Origin: Romanomermis culicivorax
Taxonomy: Eukaryota > Nematoda > Enoplea > Mermithida > Mermithidae
DNA length: 64,000 nucleotides
Direction: 5' to 3'
Assembly: GCA_963922205.1 (NCBI GenBank)
Contig: CAWUHX010000326.1
Span: forward strand, 62,001 to 126,000
Each line of letters starts with the position of its first letter. Position 1 is the first letter of the stretch. Below, piece by piece: positions 44,263 to 55,978 of this stretch. The position numbers were made by a program, and so were the translations under genes. The notes under the pieces were generated by a model. It was not told the origin of the DNA. It did not search any database and saw nothing but the letters and a program-made list of their open reading frames with translations.

Positions 44263-44940
44263 TTATAAGATACTATTAATTTTAGTGGTTATTCCCCTTT
44301 TTTCAGCGTATTTTTGGGTCTATACTACACCAGCACCACAACACCAAGCGGGTTAAGTTTCGCAGAAAATAAATTTAGTGCAGGGTTGTTAGGTGAGCCA
44401 CTGATATACAAACATTGAGCTGGTAGGCAACTAACACCTTACCAAATCTTACCCTTGCTACCTCTATATGTTGGGGAGGGTAGACCTGATCTGATTGTCC
44501 ACCACTTGATCCCACACCAATCTCTGACCAGCTGCTTGAGCGACCAACTACGCTCCATTTATGGCGCTGAATTTACAATTTTTATAGCGCTCAAGATTGA
44601 TAATTTTTAATGATTTAGATATCGAAAAAGTGATATAATTTGATTTGATTCAAAAATAATTAATTTTTGATAAATTTTTGATGATAAAACTTTAAAACGG
44701 GCTGAACCCAAGGTTCTAGGTTTCCCTTGAATTGTATAGCTCTCGGTGGTATCAGGTATATTTCCAAATTGAAAATTCCCTGCTTGGCTTCGAGCTTCCG
44801 CTTCTCAGTACTCCCATTTTTCGTTCCCTCTAAGTTCTAACCTCGTCTGCCCTTTGGGGCGCCGAGTTGGTCTTCCAGTGACTTCTGGGCATTACCTGCG
44901 TTTTCCAAAAATGTTTGATAAAAATAAGTTCGAAACTTAC
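44263..44940 (-). other. Intron of the accessory gene (element A2)
   Basis: Donor GTAAG at 44936-44940 as in A1. The bases around 44263 correspond to the A1 acceptor. No gene inside. Confidence 0.55.
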
Positions 44941-45061
44941 CATCAATAAAGAAAAATGGGTTGTCTTGGCGGTGCTGGGCCCTGCCAAATTCAAAGTGGC
45001 GCTCTGTGTGCGACCACTCTCGTGTCCGAGCTTGTTGGCGGTTCCGCGCGCCCTTTCCCAT
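44941..45061 (-). CDS. Leader exon of the accessory gene (element A2)
   Basis: ATG at 45059-45061, about 40 codons ending QDNPFFFIDG at the donor, nearly the same as in A1. See the A1 leader for the argument that it is spliced. Confidence 0.55.
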
Positions 45062-45480
45062 TTCTTTTCGTTTCGAAATGTTTTTCTTTTTCGAATAAAT
45101 TTGTAAATTTTAAAAATTTTAAATGCTGAAAAAGTTTAATCTAGCAGTTCTGCTAATTTCCTTTTTATCGGGATTCGGGGAATATTTTACTTCTTCCTTC
45201 CAATGGAAGTTTAGAATTCAGATAAGCGGGATAGCTATTAACTGATTTTAGAAAAATGAAAAAAAATTTGAAAATTTGATTTTTTGGAAAAATGCCAAAA
45301 TAATTTGGGTTGTCACTTTGGTGTAAAATTCCGAGGAATTTTTCCCAAAGTCTGATATAAATATGAAAAAATTTACAAAATAATCAGGAATTATATAAAT
45401 GCAATAAATATTACAAAATAATACAAAATGTTTGTTAAAATAAGTACCTGTTAAAATACGTACATAAATAAAATAAAAAA
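45062..45480. other. Spacer between pol and the accessory cassette (A2)
   Basis: AT-rich, matching 7701-8100 in A1. No feature of its own. Confidence 0.5.
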
Positions 45481-46803
45481 TCAGCACGAGATCATGCATA
45501 GATTCCCCTTGAGCAAATTTCCAAATGATTTCATTTGGTTTGGCCCACCAGTCGTAACTGTTTGTGCCATATTGGAAATTGACATATTTTCGTCACGTGG
45601 CGCGTCCTGATTGGCTCGCGCTATTCGTGGCAAGACCCTAGTGGTCTCGTAACAAAAATGTTTCAACCTGCTGATTGAAACAGTTTGGTGATGTAGCGGG
45701 TTGTCACAATGCACAATGGTGACAACGTTCTCTGCTTCTCGCAATATGTCCGTAACTATGAACGGACCAGACCAGGGTTTTCCTAATTTTTTCTGCTTGT
45801 CTACTTTGAGCAGAACCCAATCATTTTTCTTGAACCCATTCTGTTTTAACTTTTTATCAAAGTATTTCTTCGATTTTTCGGCAGCACTCTGGATATTTTT
45901 GGCAATATCCTTGTATAAGTTGACTAAATGATTGGTCAACACAAATTTGTATGCCTCTGCATTGCTGTCAGGCATTACAATATCGTATGCTTTCGTTAAG
46001 TTTAACCCCAAGGTTGCCTCGTGACCTCTAAGCAATGAAAATGGGGATTGCCCTGTGGCTGCATGTGGTGTGGCATTGTAAGCAAACACCACGGCTCTCA
46101 AGTATCTCCGCCAATTATCTTTTTCCTCTATGGCCACCTTTCTGAGCTGTTTGATGAGTGTCTGATTGAACTTTTCTACCATACCATTTCCCTGTGGGTG
46201 GTAGGCTGTCGTATAAATTTTTTGACACTCTAGTAACTTGCAGATCTCTTTCATCAGATCTGAGGTTAAACAACCTCCTCTATTGCTGAGTAGTCTCTGT
46301 GGAGTCCTGTGTCTAAATACAATAGATTGTAGAAAAGTATCTACAACGGTGCTAGCTGACTGATCCGGGATCAGCTCAGCTTCAACTCACTTTGTAAAAT
46401 AGTCCTGAAAGACTATGACATACGGTCTCTTCTCACTAAGTGAAGAAATACCCACGATATCGACTGATACTATGTCAAAAGGACCTTGTGGAATAATTGG
46501 TATCAGTGGAGGAATTTCTGTGTTTCTCTGATTAGCCATTTGACAAACTGGACAAAATTTTATCCAGTGCCTGACATCCTTTTCAATTCCAGGCCACCAG
46601 AACCATTTTTTAATCATAGCAAGGGTCCTTTTGAACCCCTGATGAGTCATCATTACGGCACTGTGGTACTGGTGCAAAGTATTGTCCCTAAGGCAGGATG
46701 GGACGACCACTTGATCGTCCGATCCCTGTCCGGCTTCGTGGTATAACACTTCATTCTGCATATAAAATCCACTGTGATACTTGGTTGTCCCATTTGGACC
46801 CAA
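45481..46803 (-). pseudogene. pol: Integrase part of Pol (element A2)
   Basis: HHCC part with YHSAVMMTHQGFKRTL and FCPVCQ, core with VSVDIVG, then MVEKFNQTLIKQ, YNATPHAATGQSPF and the C-terminal KPWSGPFIVTD (GPY/F). Here the GPY/F module and the following HHQTVSISRLKHF are readable, which helps to define the Pol end of family A. Broken. Confidence 0.88.
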
Positions 46804-46818
46804 TCTATCAAAGCATGG

Positions 46819-48310
46819 TCATAATACCTCATCTTTTCTCTGCAAGAGGGCCATGAGATCATCTCTAATTAGCCCTTTTGGCAACTTATTTTCATTGGGA
46901 TCTGCCAAAGTAAACTCTGGTTCTTTTTCTGGGTATAACCAGGTAACTCTTTTTTCCTTACTTTTTTCCTGGTTTCCCCTACTTACCGTTTCTTTACCCT
47001 GATTGCCATCAGGCTGGATCTGAGCCTGATCACTCTTCTCCGCTTCTTTCGCCATGCTCCTCATCGTTATGGCATTTACCGAGTCTGCAGGCGAGCTTGA
47101 TTCTGGATCACCCTCAGAATCATCTGGATATATCTGGGTGAATCTTGGACTCATATCAGTCCTCTGATTTTTGTTACCTTTAGGCTCCGGATATAACAGA
47201 GTACAGTCTTCAGGATTCCGATCTGTCAGAATTCTGAATCTCTTTACCAAATTGAGATGTTTTTCTCAAATAGCTGTGCCTCAAGATCTTTCAAATTTCG
47301 AGACTCTCGTTTATCCTCTGAGAACATATGTTCCCATTTTGGTGGTATCTTTTCCGCTTGATCGTCTGGTTCATCCATCCTGGACAAAAAGTCTGCCATG
47401 GCATTTTGTTTTCCAGGCACATACTCTAGCTTATGATTGAACTGAGAGATGAATGAGTACCATCTCTTCAATTTACCATTGGTCATGGCATTGACCTTCA
47501 TAGACAACAAAGGTTTGTGATCAGTTCTGATGATCACTCTATGACCTACTAGATAGTGCTTGTATAACTTTAAGCCATTCACTATTGCCAAGCACTCCCT
47601 TTCGGTGGCTGACCACTTCTTTTTGTCCGCTTTCGAAATTCTGCTATAATAAGCAATTACCCAGTGGTCGAACTTGGTCTCCTGGTAGAGAACTGCTCCT
47701 AGTGCCGTTCCACTAGCATCTGTCTGAAGGACAAAGTCCGCAGACCCGTCCAAAACCAGATACCATAGAAAAGGCACTTACAATAGTGCTTCTTTTAGGC
47801 TCCTAAATGCCTGATGGTGAACCTCCGTAATTTCCCAAACACAGTTCTTCCCAGTTAATTTATACAATGGTTCAGCATGTTTAGCTAACCTTGGTATGAA
47901 CTTCTTACATCACTGCAACATTCCTAAGAACCTTTGCAATTTTCTTTTAGACTCAGGGAATAGGAAACCATTAATGGCTTTGACCTTTTTCGGATCTGGG
48001 GAAACTCCATCCGAATTTAAGATATGTCCTAAAAAATGAACTCTCTGAGGCAGGAATTCACACTTCTCCGGCTTCAAGGTCAAATGAGCCTTTCTTAGAG
48101 CTTGCAGGACTAGCTCTAGATTAACTAGGTGTTCCTCAAACGTATTTGAGAACACAATAATATCGTCTATATAAACTAGACAGATTTTCCACACATATGG
48201 ATGCAAAACTCTTTCCATCATACGCTGGAACTCTGCTGGCGCATTCTTTAGGCCAAAGGGCATGACTTTGAATTGATAAAGCCCTTCTTGGCATATGAAA
48301 GCAGTTTTTT
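46819..48310 (-). pseudogene. pol: RT C-terminal half, RNase H and linker of Pol (element A2)
   Basis: Contains YIDDIIVFS (RT active site), LGHILNSDGVSPDPKK, QTDASGTALGAVLYQE, TERECLAIVNGLKLY, RTDHKPLLSM and GKQNAMADFLSRMDEPDD, then the charged linker. The block 48049-48308 is identical to 10691-10950 of A1. Confidence 0.88.
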
Positions 48311-48311
48311 C

Positions 48312-51300
48312 TTAGCTTTCCTCATCCATTGGCACTTGCCAATACCCTGATTTGAGATCTAAGGTGGTATAAAACTTGACTTTACCTAAGCAGTCTAGAT
48401 AGTCATCCATTCTAGGAATGGGATACTTATCATAGTTGGTAACATCATTTATACCCCTAAAGTCCACTACTGGTCGCTTGGTACCATCCTTTTTACCTAC
48501 AAGGAATAACGGAGCTGCCCAAGGCGACTTTGATGGCTCAATTACACCCTTTTTGAGCATATCTTGGACATGCTCACGAACATGTGGCCGTAAATAAATA
48601 GCAGTCCTGTGGTACCTTTTTGCCACAGGGGCTGCATCGCCTGTATTTATTTTACAGGTCAAATAGGGTGTAGTAATTGGAGGATCATTGGGCAAGCTGA
48701 ACACATCTCTATATTTTGCGAGACATCGTAGAGCTTGTTCCAATTGCTCTGATGATATGTTGGATTTAGCCAGCATATTGTACAAAGCTTCCTTGAATTC
48801 TTTCTCATCTGATTGAGGAGACTCAGGTCTAGCTTGAACTGCACAAGTTTGCAGCTTCTCCAAATCCTCAACTATCTTCCCCTTAAGTTGATCTTGGTTA
48901 TCAGTATCACACAACACTGAATTAGTATGGCCAATTATTTGATTTCTTTCCGAATGGCATCCTGATCCTGTGTTGTTGGATACCATAACAACAAAATCAT
49001 CTTTTTTACCATCTACTATGGTACTATCTATGTGGAACCTTTCTTCATCCTCCTCAGACTCTATTATGATTCCATTTAGGCGATTTTCGCCTACCTTATC
49101 CCAAAGTTTTGCTCTCAGAAGTATATAAGTACCACTAGGTACGTATATGGGATTCACACTCACCACTGGCACTGAAACCTTTAGCAGACAAATCTTTGGC
49201 TGATATTGGTTGGCGGTGCTCATCATGGATTCTGTGGGGCTCGTGGTCATGACCTCTCCACAATTCGATTGGGGCTGATCTGGCGTCATGTATATCCGCT
49301 GTTGACGGTGGTTGAGCATCATCTTCCTATTCCTGAAATCTATTATGGCTCCTACCTGAAGATGAGCCAAAAAGTCTGTACCTACAATTATATTTTCACC
49401 TGCTTCAGGTATAACAATTGCTTTAACAGGAAACTGTCCACACAATGTATCCATCCTAAATTGGATATACCCATGGGCTTGGACTGTCTTACCGTTGGCT
49501 ACAGTAAAATTTAATATCCTCGGATATTCAGTGTAATCTGGGCCCAAAGTTTCTTTCAGAAACTTAGCCGACATGACAGTGCACTGAGATCCTGTGTCCA
49601 TTAAAGCCAGTGTCTTACGACCTCCTATAACAACCTCAATTTGGAATGAGGCTGTTGGGGGGTACGTATCCAGCAAATGTTGTTTCTGAGGGCTAGCTGG
49701 TGTGCCCCTCTTTACTACTTGTACCCATGGTACTACCATTTGTGGCGCAATTGCGTTCATTTGAACGATGCTACCTAATACAACATTTGGGCAGTTCACT
49801 CTCTGATATACTTCACCTGAAGGACTCATTTGTGATTGCCTTGCAACCATTACACTCGAATAGTCCTTTTGGGGTGGCTGATTTGTGAATTGACCCTGTT
49901 GATGAGTCTGAGTTGGACCTATAATAGCCTGAGGTGGCTGAGGTTGCTGTATTGCAGCCTGGTGTTGGTATTGCTGCATCTGTTGGAACTGCTTCTGCAG
50001 CTCCTTTTGCTTCTTGAATTCCAGAAATTCATTATAGTCGGAATTCTGTAAATAACTCTTACGGCTATCCTGATAACCTGAATAGCCTATGTTATATGCA
50101 CCACTACCTCTACTATTAGAGTTGGCATTAGGGTAACCTCCTCTACCTCTATAGTTACCTCTAGCAAAATTGTTGAAGCCTCCCCTGTTGAAGCTAGGGA
50201 AGCTGGCTCTGCCTCTGCTCCTGCGCTCGGACAAAACTCTCAATGTCCTGCAGTCTGCAGTATTATGTGTTATGTTCTTGTGGAACTCACACCATGGCTT
50301 TGTCGGATCTCGGGAAACTTGACCTCCCTGGCTGGTGCCGGGTATGGCCACATCAGACCGATTTTCCATTTGCCTATTATCAACCTTTTGCTGAAGCTGA
50401 TCGAATCTTTGGACCAGTTGTACCATCTCTTTAGAAATTTTTAATAGAAGGGATTCTTTCTTACCTTTTTCGGTCTGAGCCCTAGGGGCTTCCGGAACTG
50501 GAATCTCTTCTATTTCAGGAGAATCACTCCTTGACTTTTGGGTTTGGGCCTCTACCTGATTACCTACAGTTTGATATGGTTGCCGAAACCTTTGTCTCTG
50601 GCCTTGTTGATATCCTTCCGACTGATTCCTAGCAACTACGGCAATTTCAGGATCATACCCACTAGGCATACCTACTTCATTAATAACAATAGGATCCTGT
50701 TGTGTACCCTTGGGTCTGTATCTTTGAAAGGCATTCCTATATCTACATTCAATGTCATGAACCTCTACTGCTAGATCATACCAGGTTCTAAAGGTATGTT
50801 CGGAATTCTTTAGTTCAGACTGGAACGTGGGGTCACTCTTATATATAAAGGTGTCCATGATCAGTCTCTGTTTTGACTGATAATCTAAATCACCCTTTAC
50901 TAGTTCCACTAATATGCTGACCCTTTTCAGAAACTCTAAGGCCTGTTCATTGGGTCTTTGTTGGATCTCAAATAATTCCCTGGTTAACATTTCCAGGTTA
51001 CATTCAGGTGCAAAGACATTCATGATGGCTCTCCTGGCTTCCCTATAGGTTATGTTGTCTCCTGCAACAGCCTTCGGTCTACCTTTAGAAAGCCTCAGCA
51101 GTGCTTCATACTTAGCTGATTCGGGTGTATCCCTACGGAATTCCCCTTCAAGTGCTGTTAAGAAGCTAAGCACCTGCTGATTTACCATACCCTCATCTAA
51201 AAGTTTGGGTAGCACACCTTTAAAGATATTCCTAACTACAATCTCTTGTGCCAAATTATTTGATGGCACTTCCCTCTGATCATAAGCTGCTGTCAATACT

Positions 51301-51332
51301 GGATCAAGATCAGAGTTGAGGGATTGCAGCAT
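48312..51332 (-). CDS. gag-pol: Gag C-terminal part, protease and RT N-terminal half (element A2)
   Basis: A 1006-residue open frame that runs from capsid ([20 protein letters not shown]) through the knuckle CEFHKNITHNTADC, the Arg/Gly-rich nucleocapsid, a Gln-rich linker and the protease ALMDTGSQ to the RT motif VDFRGIND. In this copy Gag and Pol lie in one frame, whereas A1 has a short separation. Which is ancestral is not decided here. Confidence 0.88.
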   Translation of the reverse strand: MLQSLNSDLDPVLTAAYDQREVPSNNLAQEIVVRNIFKGVLPKLLDEGMVNQQVLSFLTALEGEFRRDTPESAKYEALLRLSKGRPKAVAGDNITYREARRAIMNVFAPECNLEMLTRELFEIQQRPNEQALEFLKRVSILVELVKGDLDYQSKQRLIMDTFIYKSDPTFQSELKNSEHTFRTWYDLAVEVHDIECRYRNAFQRYRPKGTQQDPIVINEVGMPSGYDPEIAVVARNQSEGYQQGQRQRFRQPYQTVGNQVEAQTQKSRSDSPEIEEIPVPEAPRAQTEKGKKESLLLKISKEMVQLVQRFDQLQQKVDNRQMENRSDVAIPGTSQGGQVSRDPTKPWCEFHKNITHNTADCRTLRVLSERRSRGRASFPSFNRGGFNNFARGNYRGRGGYPNANSNSRGSGAYNIGYSGYQDSRKSYLQNSDYNEFLEFKKQKELQKQFQQMQQYQHQAAIQQPQPPQAIIGPTQTHQQGQFTNQPPQKDYSSVMVARQSQMSPSGEVYQRVNCPNVVLGSIVQMNAIAPQMVVPWVQVVKRGTPASPQKQHLLDTYPPTASFQIEVVIGGRKTLALMDTGSQCTVMSAKFLKETLGPDYTEYPRILNFTVANGKTVQAHGYIQFRMDTLCGQFPVKAIVIPEAGENIIVGTDFLAHLQVGAIIDFRNRKMMLNHRQQRIYMTPDQPQSNCGEVMTTSPTESMMSTANQYQPKICLLKVSVPVVSVNPIYVPSGTYILLRAKLWDKVGENRLNGIIIESEEDEERFHIDSTIVDGKKDDFVVMVSNNTGSGCHSERNQIIGHTNSVLCDTDNQDQLKGKIVEDLEKLQTCAVQARPESPQSDEKEFKEALYNMLAKSNISSEQLEQALRCLAKYRDVFSLPNDPPITTPYLTCKINTGDAAPVAKRYHRTAIYLRPHVREHVQDMLKKGVIEPSKSPWAAPLFLVGKKDGTKRPVVDFRGINDVTNYDKYPIPRMDDYLDCLGKVKFYTTLDLKSGYWQVPMDEES

Positions 51333-51347
51333 AATTCGATTTGGATC

Positions 51348-52316
51348 TCATTGAGGTGGTACACCTGCTTGATTTGATGGGATATTGTCTCTGTCAAACC
51401 TGTAGTCCCTATATGGGAAACATGCCAATTGATCTGGTCTAAGGGTATTTGGATCACCTATGTTTCCTCTACCATCATAGACCACTCTTGTTAAAGTTGG
51501 ATGCTGCGAAGCTATCTGATTTTGATTCCTGAAGTCTGCCGATTGCTCAGCTCCTTTGAATCGAAGATCTCTAGCTGGACCTCTCCAACTTTTGGGCTCG
51601 AAGTTAAGCCTTTGCCCTTCATCAAATTCAGGCCTATTACTAGGCCCTGCGCCTGCATTCATTTCTGCAGTGAGACGGTTGTCTCTTTCTGCACCCCTAA
51701 CACATGGTCTAACCTGTCTATCCGGCTCCTGTTGACGCCTGTCGGCTTCCCTTTTATTGTCCTCGGTGGCGGCATTCGCGATGATGTCGAACAAAGCTTC
51801 GACGGTCCCTTTTAATTCACCTAGCTGGGTTGCCAACTCTTGATTGGACATTTCGGGAGCTCTTTCCTGCAATTGGAATCGCTCTTGCTCCTGGGGAATC
51901 CTCTCTAATCATTGGTCGATTTGGGGGTCCCTTTCTTCCAAATTTGGTCGAATTTCGGGCGTAACGACGTCCCTTTTTGGTCCTGCTAATTCGACCTTTG
52001 GCGGCGGTGACCTTTTAAAATTTCGCTGTGGCGGTCCATCAGCATCTGGGTTCCATTTCGCCGGACCTGCCTCCTGGTGATCAATGGCAATTGCTGGTGT
52101 GCGGTCAATTGGTACACCTGCGTCTTGAGGCCTAAAATGCATTGCATTTTGCTGCAATGGTTGAACCCTCGCGGGAGTTTGATCTGGGATCACTGGGTCC
52201 GGAGCAGCATGCCGTTGCTGATCTCCGTCTCCCAAATTGACAAGATTCCCAGCACTCGCCACTCTGGGTGGTGATCTATGTAAAGTATTACCTCTCGGTA
52301 TCCTTTCATTAGGCAT
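51348..52316 (-). pseudogene. gag: Gag N-terminal part (element A2)
   Basis: Starts [18 protein letters not shown] as in A1, with the Pro/Arg-rich disordered first half and [20 protein letters not shown]. It continues into the frame at 48312-51332 in family terms. Fossil-grade. Confidence 0.85.
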
Positions 52317-52412
52317 TTTAAAACCTGCTAACTTTCTGTAGAAACCTTGAGGATTTTCTTTTCTCCTAGTCTGACTACGAAGTTCTGTGGTAAGGAGTTA
52401 AAAGCCACCACT

Positions 52413-53033
52413 TGTTGTGCAGGTCTTTCCTTAAGAGGCGTAAGAAAAGATGTATGGTTCTGGTCTGAACTGACCTGTTAGAACTGATCCCTTGGCTAAG
52501 CCTCGGTGATAGTGCAACAGTCGGGTTCCCCAGACCTACAACAACAAAGATACTTTAACCTCAAATGCCGGGCCTCACCAAGGAGCTCCGCAGTCTCCTA
52601 GCTGAGACAAGGAATCCCCTCAGGGATAAACTTACCTGGGTATAACCCGTAAGGGGTTTTCCAAAGCTTACCTGGTGCAAGCTGGTGCCTGGGCCTCTGG
52701 CCCTCCACCTTCGTCAATTCGAGTAATCTAAATAAATAAACAAATGTATTAAACAATAAATCTGATGAAATATGTAAAAGAATGTGGATAAACCACAGTG
52801 AATAATATGTAAAAACAAGACGAAATGCTGGGAAGTTTTAATGGACGCCAGCAAAAATTATATCAAGAATAATATAAAAAGACGATAATAGTGAACGAAT
52901 GATTTCACTATATCTTTTTGGTCTTTCTTTGGTGCTCCATTTCTATGCAAATTTCTGTGCCACTGGTCGTCCATTTTTGTCGATTTGCATGTTGATTTCC
53001 CCATGCGAATTGCCATCAACAGGGTGTCCAACA
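52413..53033 (-). repeat. 5' LTR of element A2
   Basis: 621 bp, TGTTGTGCAG...GTCCAACA. Octamers at 52945-52952 and 52983-52990. Two leftward splice donors CAG|GTAAG at 52631-52638 and 52667-52674. CCTA follows at 53034. Confidence 0.95.
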
Positions 53034-53127
53034 CCTAGGCCTTTGTCTAGACAACCCTGGGCTATAACATCCTGCTTTGCCCATAAAATTTTTAGATTAA
53101 CTAAGTATTCCAATTTAGGTTGCTTAC

Positions 53128-53161
53128 CATCAACTAAAAAGTACTGATTATCTTGTCCCAC
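53128..53161 (-). CDS. Leader exon end of the accessory gene (element B)
   Basis: Read leftward, ...MGQDNQYFLVDG ends at a G|GTAAG donor (53123-53128), the counterpart of QDNRFFFIDG in A1. The upstream extent is unclear; the ATG at 53159-53161 is the nearest. Confidence 0.45.
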
Positions 53162-53620
53162 CTGTGGCTGACCCTAGGCCATGTGGGTGTCCATGACCAG
53201 GTATTGTTTTGTGCAGCCTCCATTGGGGTGCCACGAATTTCTACTGCTTCCTTTCCAAACTCTTGGAGTTTGAATAATTTTTTGATAAATTTTTTCAAGA
53301 GCTGAAAAATCGACAAAGTTTCTGCTTTCACTACTTTTTGTCTCTTTTCACTCTAGACCTCTGCAGTTTTCCAATTCTTCCAATATTCACTGAATTGGTG
53401 GCAACAATTAACTAATTCCTCCAAAAAAATTAATCGGACTCGGGGGAATTTAAGAATTTGGGCCGCCAAAAAATTTAAAAAATTTAAGACTTTTGCGGTG
53501 AGTGGTTTTTTACCAAAAATTTTGAGAATATTTTAGATTTATGCGAGGGAAAATTAAAAATGTACGATAAATATGTGATAAATACATGAACAAATACAAT
53601 TAAATTCAATTTGTACCTAA
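53162..53620. other. Spacer between pol and the accessory cassette (element B)
   Basis: AT-rich, no credible gene. A run of about ten G followed by a short CA-rich stretch lies just beyond at about 53647-53680. Confidence 0.45.
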
Positions 53621-54849
53621 TTACAAAATTCGGGATGAAAAAATATGGGGGGGGGGGTAATCACACACGCACACATACATAGAAAATCGCGCTATGCGCC
53701 ACGGCAGTCTGTAATTACTGATTTTTGAAACTACAGTAAACTGAGCATCATTCCATGACACATCGTTAGACTGCAGCCATCTGCCAGTCTCGTAGCCAAA
53801 GTGCTTTAACCTGCTCATGGATACCACCTGCTTTTTTAGCGGCTCTCTCCAGTGCACGATTTCAAGCACGTTCTCTGATAATCTCCTATTATCAGTAACA
53901 ACAAATGGTCCTTGCCACGGCAGACCCATTTTTTCTGATAATCGACTTTCAGCAAAACCCAATCATTGATGGAATAATCATGGGCTTTTGCTTCAGGGTC
54001 AAAAAACTTCTTACTGTTCTCCGCAGCTTTCTTGATGTTTTGAGAAATGGTCTCATAAGTTTCTACTAGACTTTCGGTTATTATATGCTTTTAAGCCTCA
54101 TAGTTGATTGGCAGAACTACGTTTCTTGCAACACCAATATTAATGCCAAAATTAGCCTCATGACCTCTCAACAAAGCAAATGGGGAACATCTTGTTGAGG
54201 TGTGAGGTGTGGCATTGTAAGCAAAAACGACAGATTGCAAATATCTGTCCCACTTGTCCAAATCCTCTATAGCAACCTTTCGCAACTGCTTGATCAAGGT
54301 TTGGTTAAACCTTTCAATCATTCCATTTCCTTGTGGATAGTAGGCAGTTGTGAAAATCTTCTGACATTCCAACAATTTACAAACTGACATCATCAGATTA
54401 GCTGTAAAGCATGAACCATTATCACTCAACAGTTTCACCGGGGTTCAATGCCTGAACACAATATTTCATAGAAAACTGTCCACAATGGTTACAGCAGATT
54501 GATCCAGAATCATTTCTGCTTCCACCCATTTTGTAAAGTAATCTTGAAATACTATCACATACCGTCTCTTTTCACTCATGGGAGAATTTCCTTTGATATC
54601 TACAGAGACTATGTCAAACGGTCCTCTAGGAATAATTGGATTTAATGGTGGTATCTTAACCTTTCCTGGAGTTGCAATTTGACATATCGGACAAAAGCTG
54701 ATCCAGCTCCGAGCATCTTTTTGGATGCTCGGCCACCAGAACCCCTTTTTAATAATAGCAAGGGTTCTCTTAAACCCTTGATGGGTCATCATCACTGCAC
54801 CATGATACTGAAGTAGGACAGCCTTTTTGAGAACAGAGGGCACAACCAC
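53621..54849 (-). pseudogene. pol: Integrase part of Pol (element B)
   Basis: HHCC part (QYHGAVMMTHQGFKRTL, FCPICQ), catalytic blocks VSVDIKGN, SDNGSCFT and MIERFNQTLIKQ, then YNATPHTSTRCSPFALLRGHE and WQGPFVVTD (GPY/F). Close relative of A1 integrase. Broken. Confidence 0.87.
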
Positions 54850-54915
54850 TTGATCCTCTGCCTCACTAAAAGTCTCTCTATATAGTATCCCTTGATCGAT
54901 ATAAAAGTTACTTTG

Positions 54916-55284
54916 TCACTTAGTGCTGCTGTTAGCACCTAGTTTCTCAAAGATTGCCTTTAAATCTTTATCCTTTTCTCGCAACTGTGCCATCAAGGCG
55001 TTTGAGATAAGCCCTTTCGGTCTACCATCTTCAATTTGAGGGGCTTCTTCAAACTCCTTGTCCATCCCTTCAAAAACTTTTTTTACCTCTTCTTTAGGTT
55101 TTGCTTGCCCAGGAGGATGTCCTTTTTCCTCCTGTTGCAAGTTTTTTACCATTTGCCCAGTGACTACCGCCTCAATTTCATATTTCTCAGGTGTTCGATA
55201 ATTATCAAATTCTGGAGAAATATCAAGTCGAGTCTCATCACTAGCATCATACATTGAAGCCACTGAAGCTGTGGCCATCTTCAA
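54916..55284 (-). pseudogene. pol: RNase H-integrase linker of Pol (element B)
   Basis: Charged Lys/Glu-rich sequence with RPKGLISNALMAQLREKDKDL, matching LPKGLIRDDLMALLQRKDEVL of A1. It lies immediately before the integrase part. Confidence 0.7.
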
Positions 55285-55389
55285 AAAAGTGAAGACTCAT
55301 ACAGTCTCATCCACTTCATCTCCTCTGAGTTTCGGAAGTGTATTCACTAAAACTTTTGTTGGGGATGCACTTACGGTAGCAGGCATCTC

Positions 55390-55650
55390 ATCCATGCAAA
55401 TTGTGAAAATGGCGAGAAGGTGTCATTACGTGGGCATGACTGCCTTTATAAGGCAATATGTGATACGTGATGATCATTCTTATAAATTTATGTGTATTGT
55501 GTGAGCGGCCCGACCCACATTTTTTGTTATTGTTCTGTTACACCAATAAAGTGAGACGGCTGCTTGTTGTTTATTTATCCATTGTTTGGTGGCAATCGAG
55601 ATTTATATTGGGCCCTATATACTTTTCTGCAGCAGTGTCTCACATCCCCG
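55390..55650. repeat. Possible inserted LTR-like sequence in pol of element B
   Basis: Coding similarity of the Pol linker resumes on both sides of about 260 bp that begin near TGTGAAAATGGCG, contain AATAAA and end near GTGTCTCACA, a TG...CA pattern as in a solo LTR. No second copy exists in the window and I could not fix a target duplication, so the limits are approximate. Confidence 0.3.
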
Positions 55651-55978
55651 ACTTTTACGAGAACTATTGGGTAAGGATCTCTAAAGTATTCTGGTAGTTT
55701 TTCAGGTGCAAGCTGTTGGATTCCTGTTGCTGTATAGCAACTGAAGGTTGTGTTAGATCTGCTAAAGAACTGTTGCACTTTATCAGCCTTTACCAATAGG
55801 AAGCTCATTTGAGTGACCTACGGTAGCTAGTTTGGTGCAAGCCAATAAACTCTTTACTCATATTGCTGACCTCCTCGGACTTCAGTAAAGAGATCTAACA
55901 TAACACTTTATGGTTTTGGTTAATGACTTCGTCTTCAGCAAGAGACTTCACTTCTCCTTTCTGAAAGATAAGCTCCAA

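Larger units (their letters stand above)
38380..53033 (-). mobile_element. Element A2: 14.7 kb copy of family A, inserted in the intron of element B
   Basis: Two 621-bp LTRs and the duplication CCTA at 38376-38379 and 53034-53037. Content and order equal those of A1. By hand count the LTRs differ at about 29 of 621 positions (near 5%), so A2 is clearly older than A1. It carries numerous breaks, though gag-protease-RT still reads as a long frame. A2 landed between the accessory leader exon and the exonuclease-like part of B. Confidence 0.95.

Noticed and set aside
53645-53680. G run and CA-rich stretch as a functional element
   Set aside because: Ordinary short simple repeats; a similar G run at about 24224-24232 lies in unrelated sequence.
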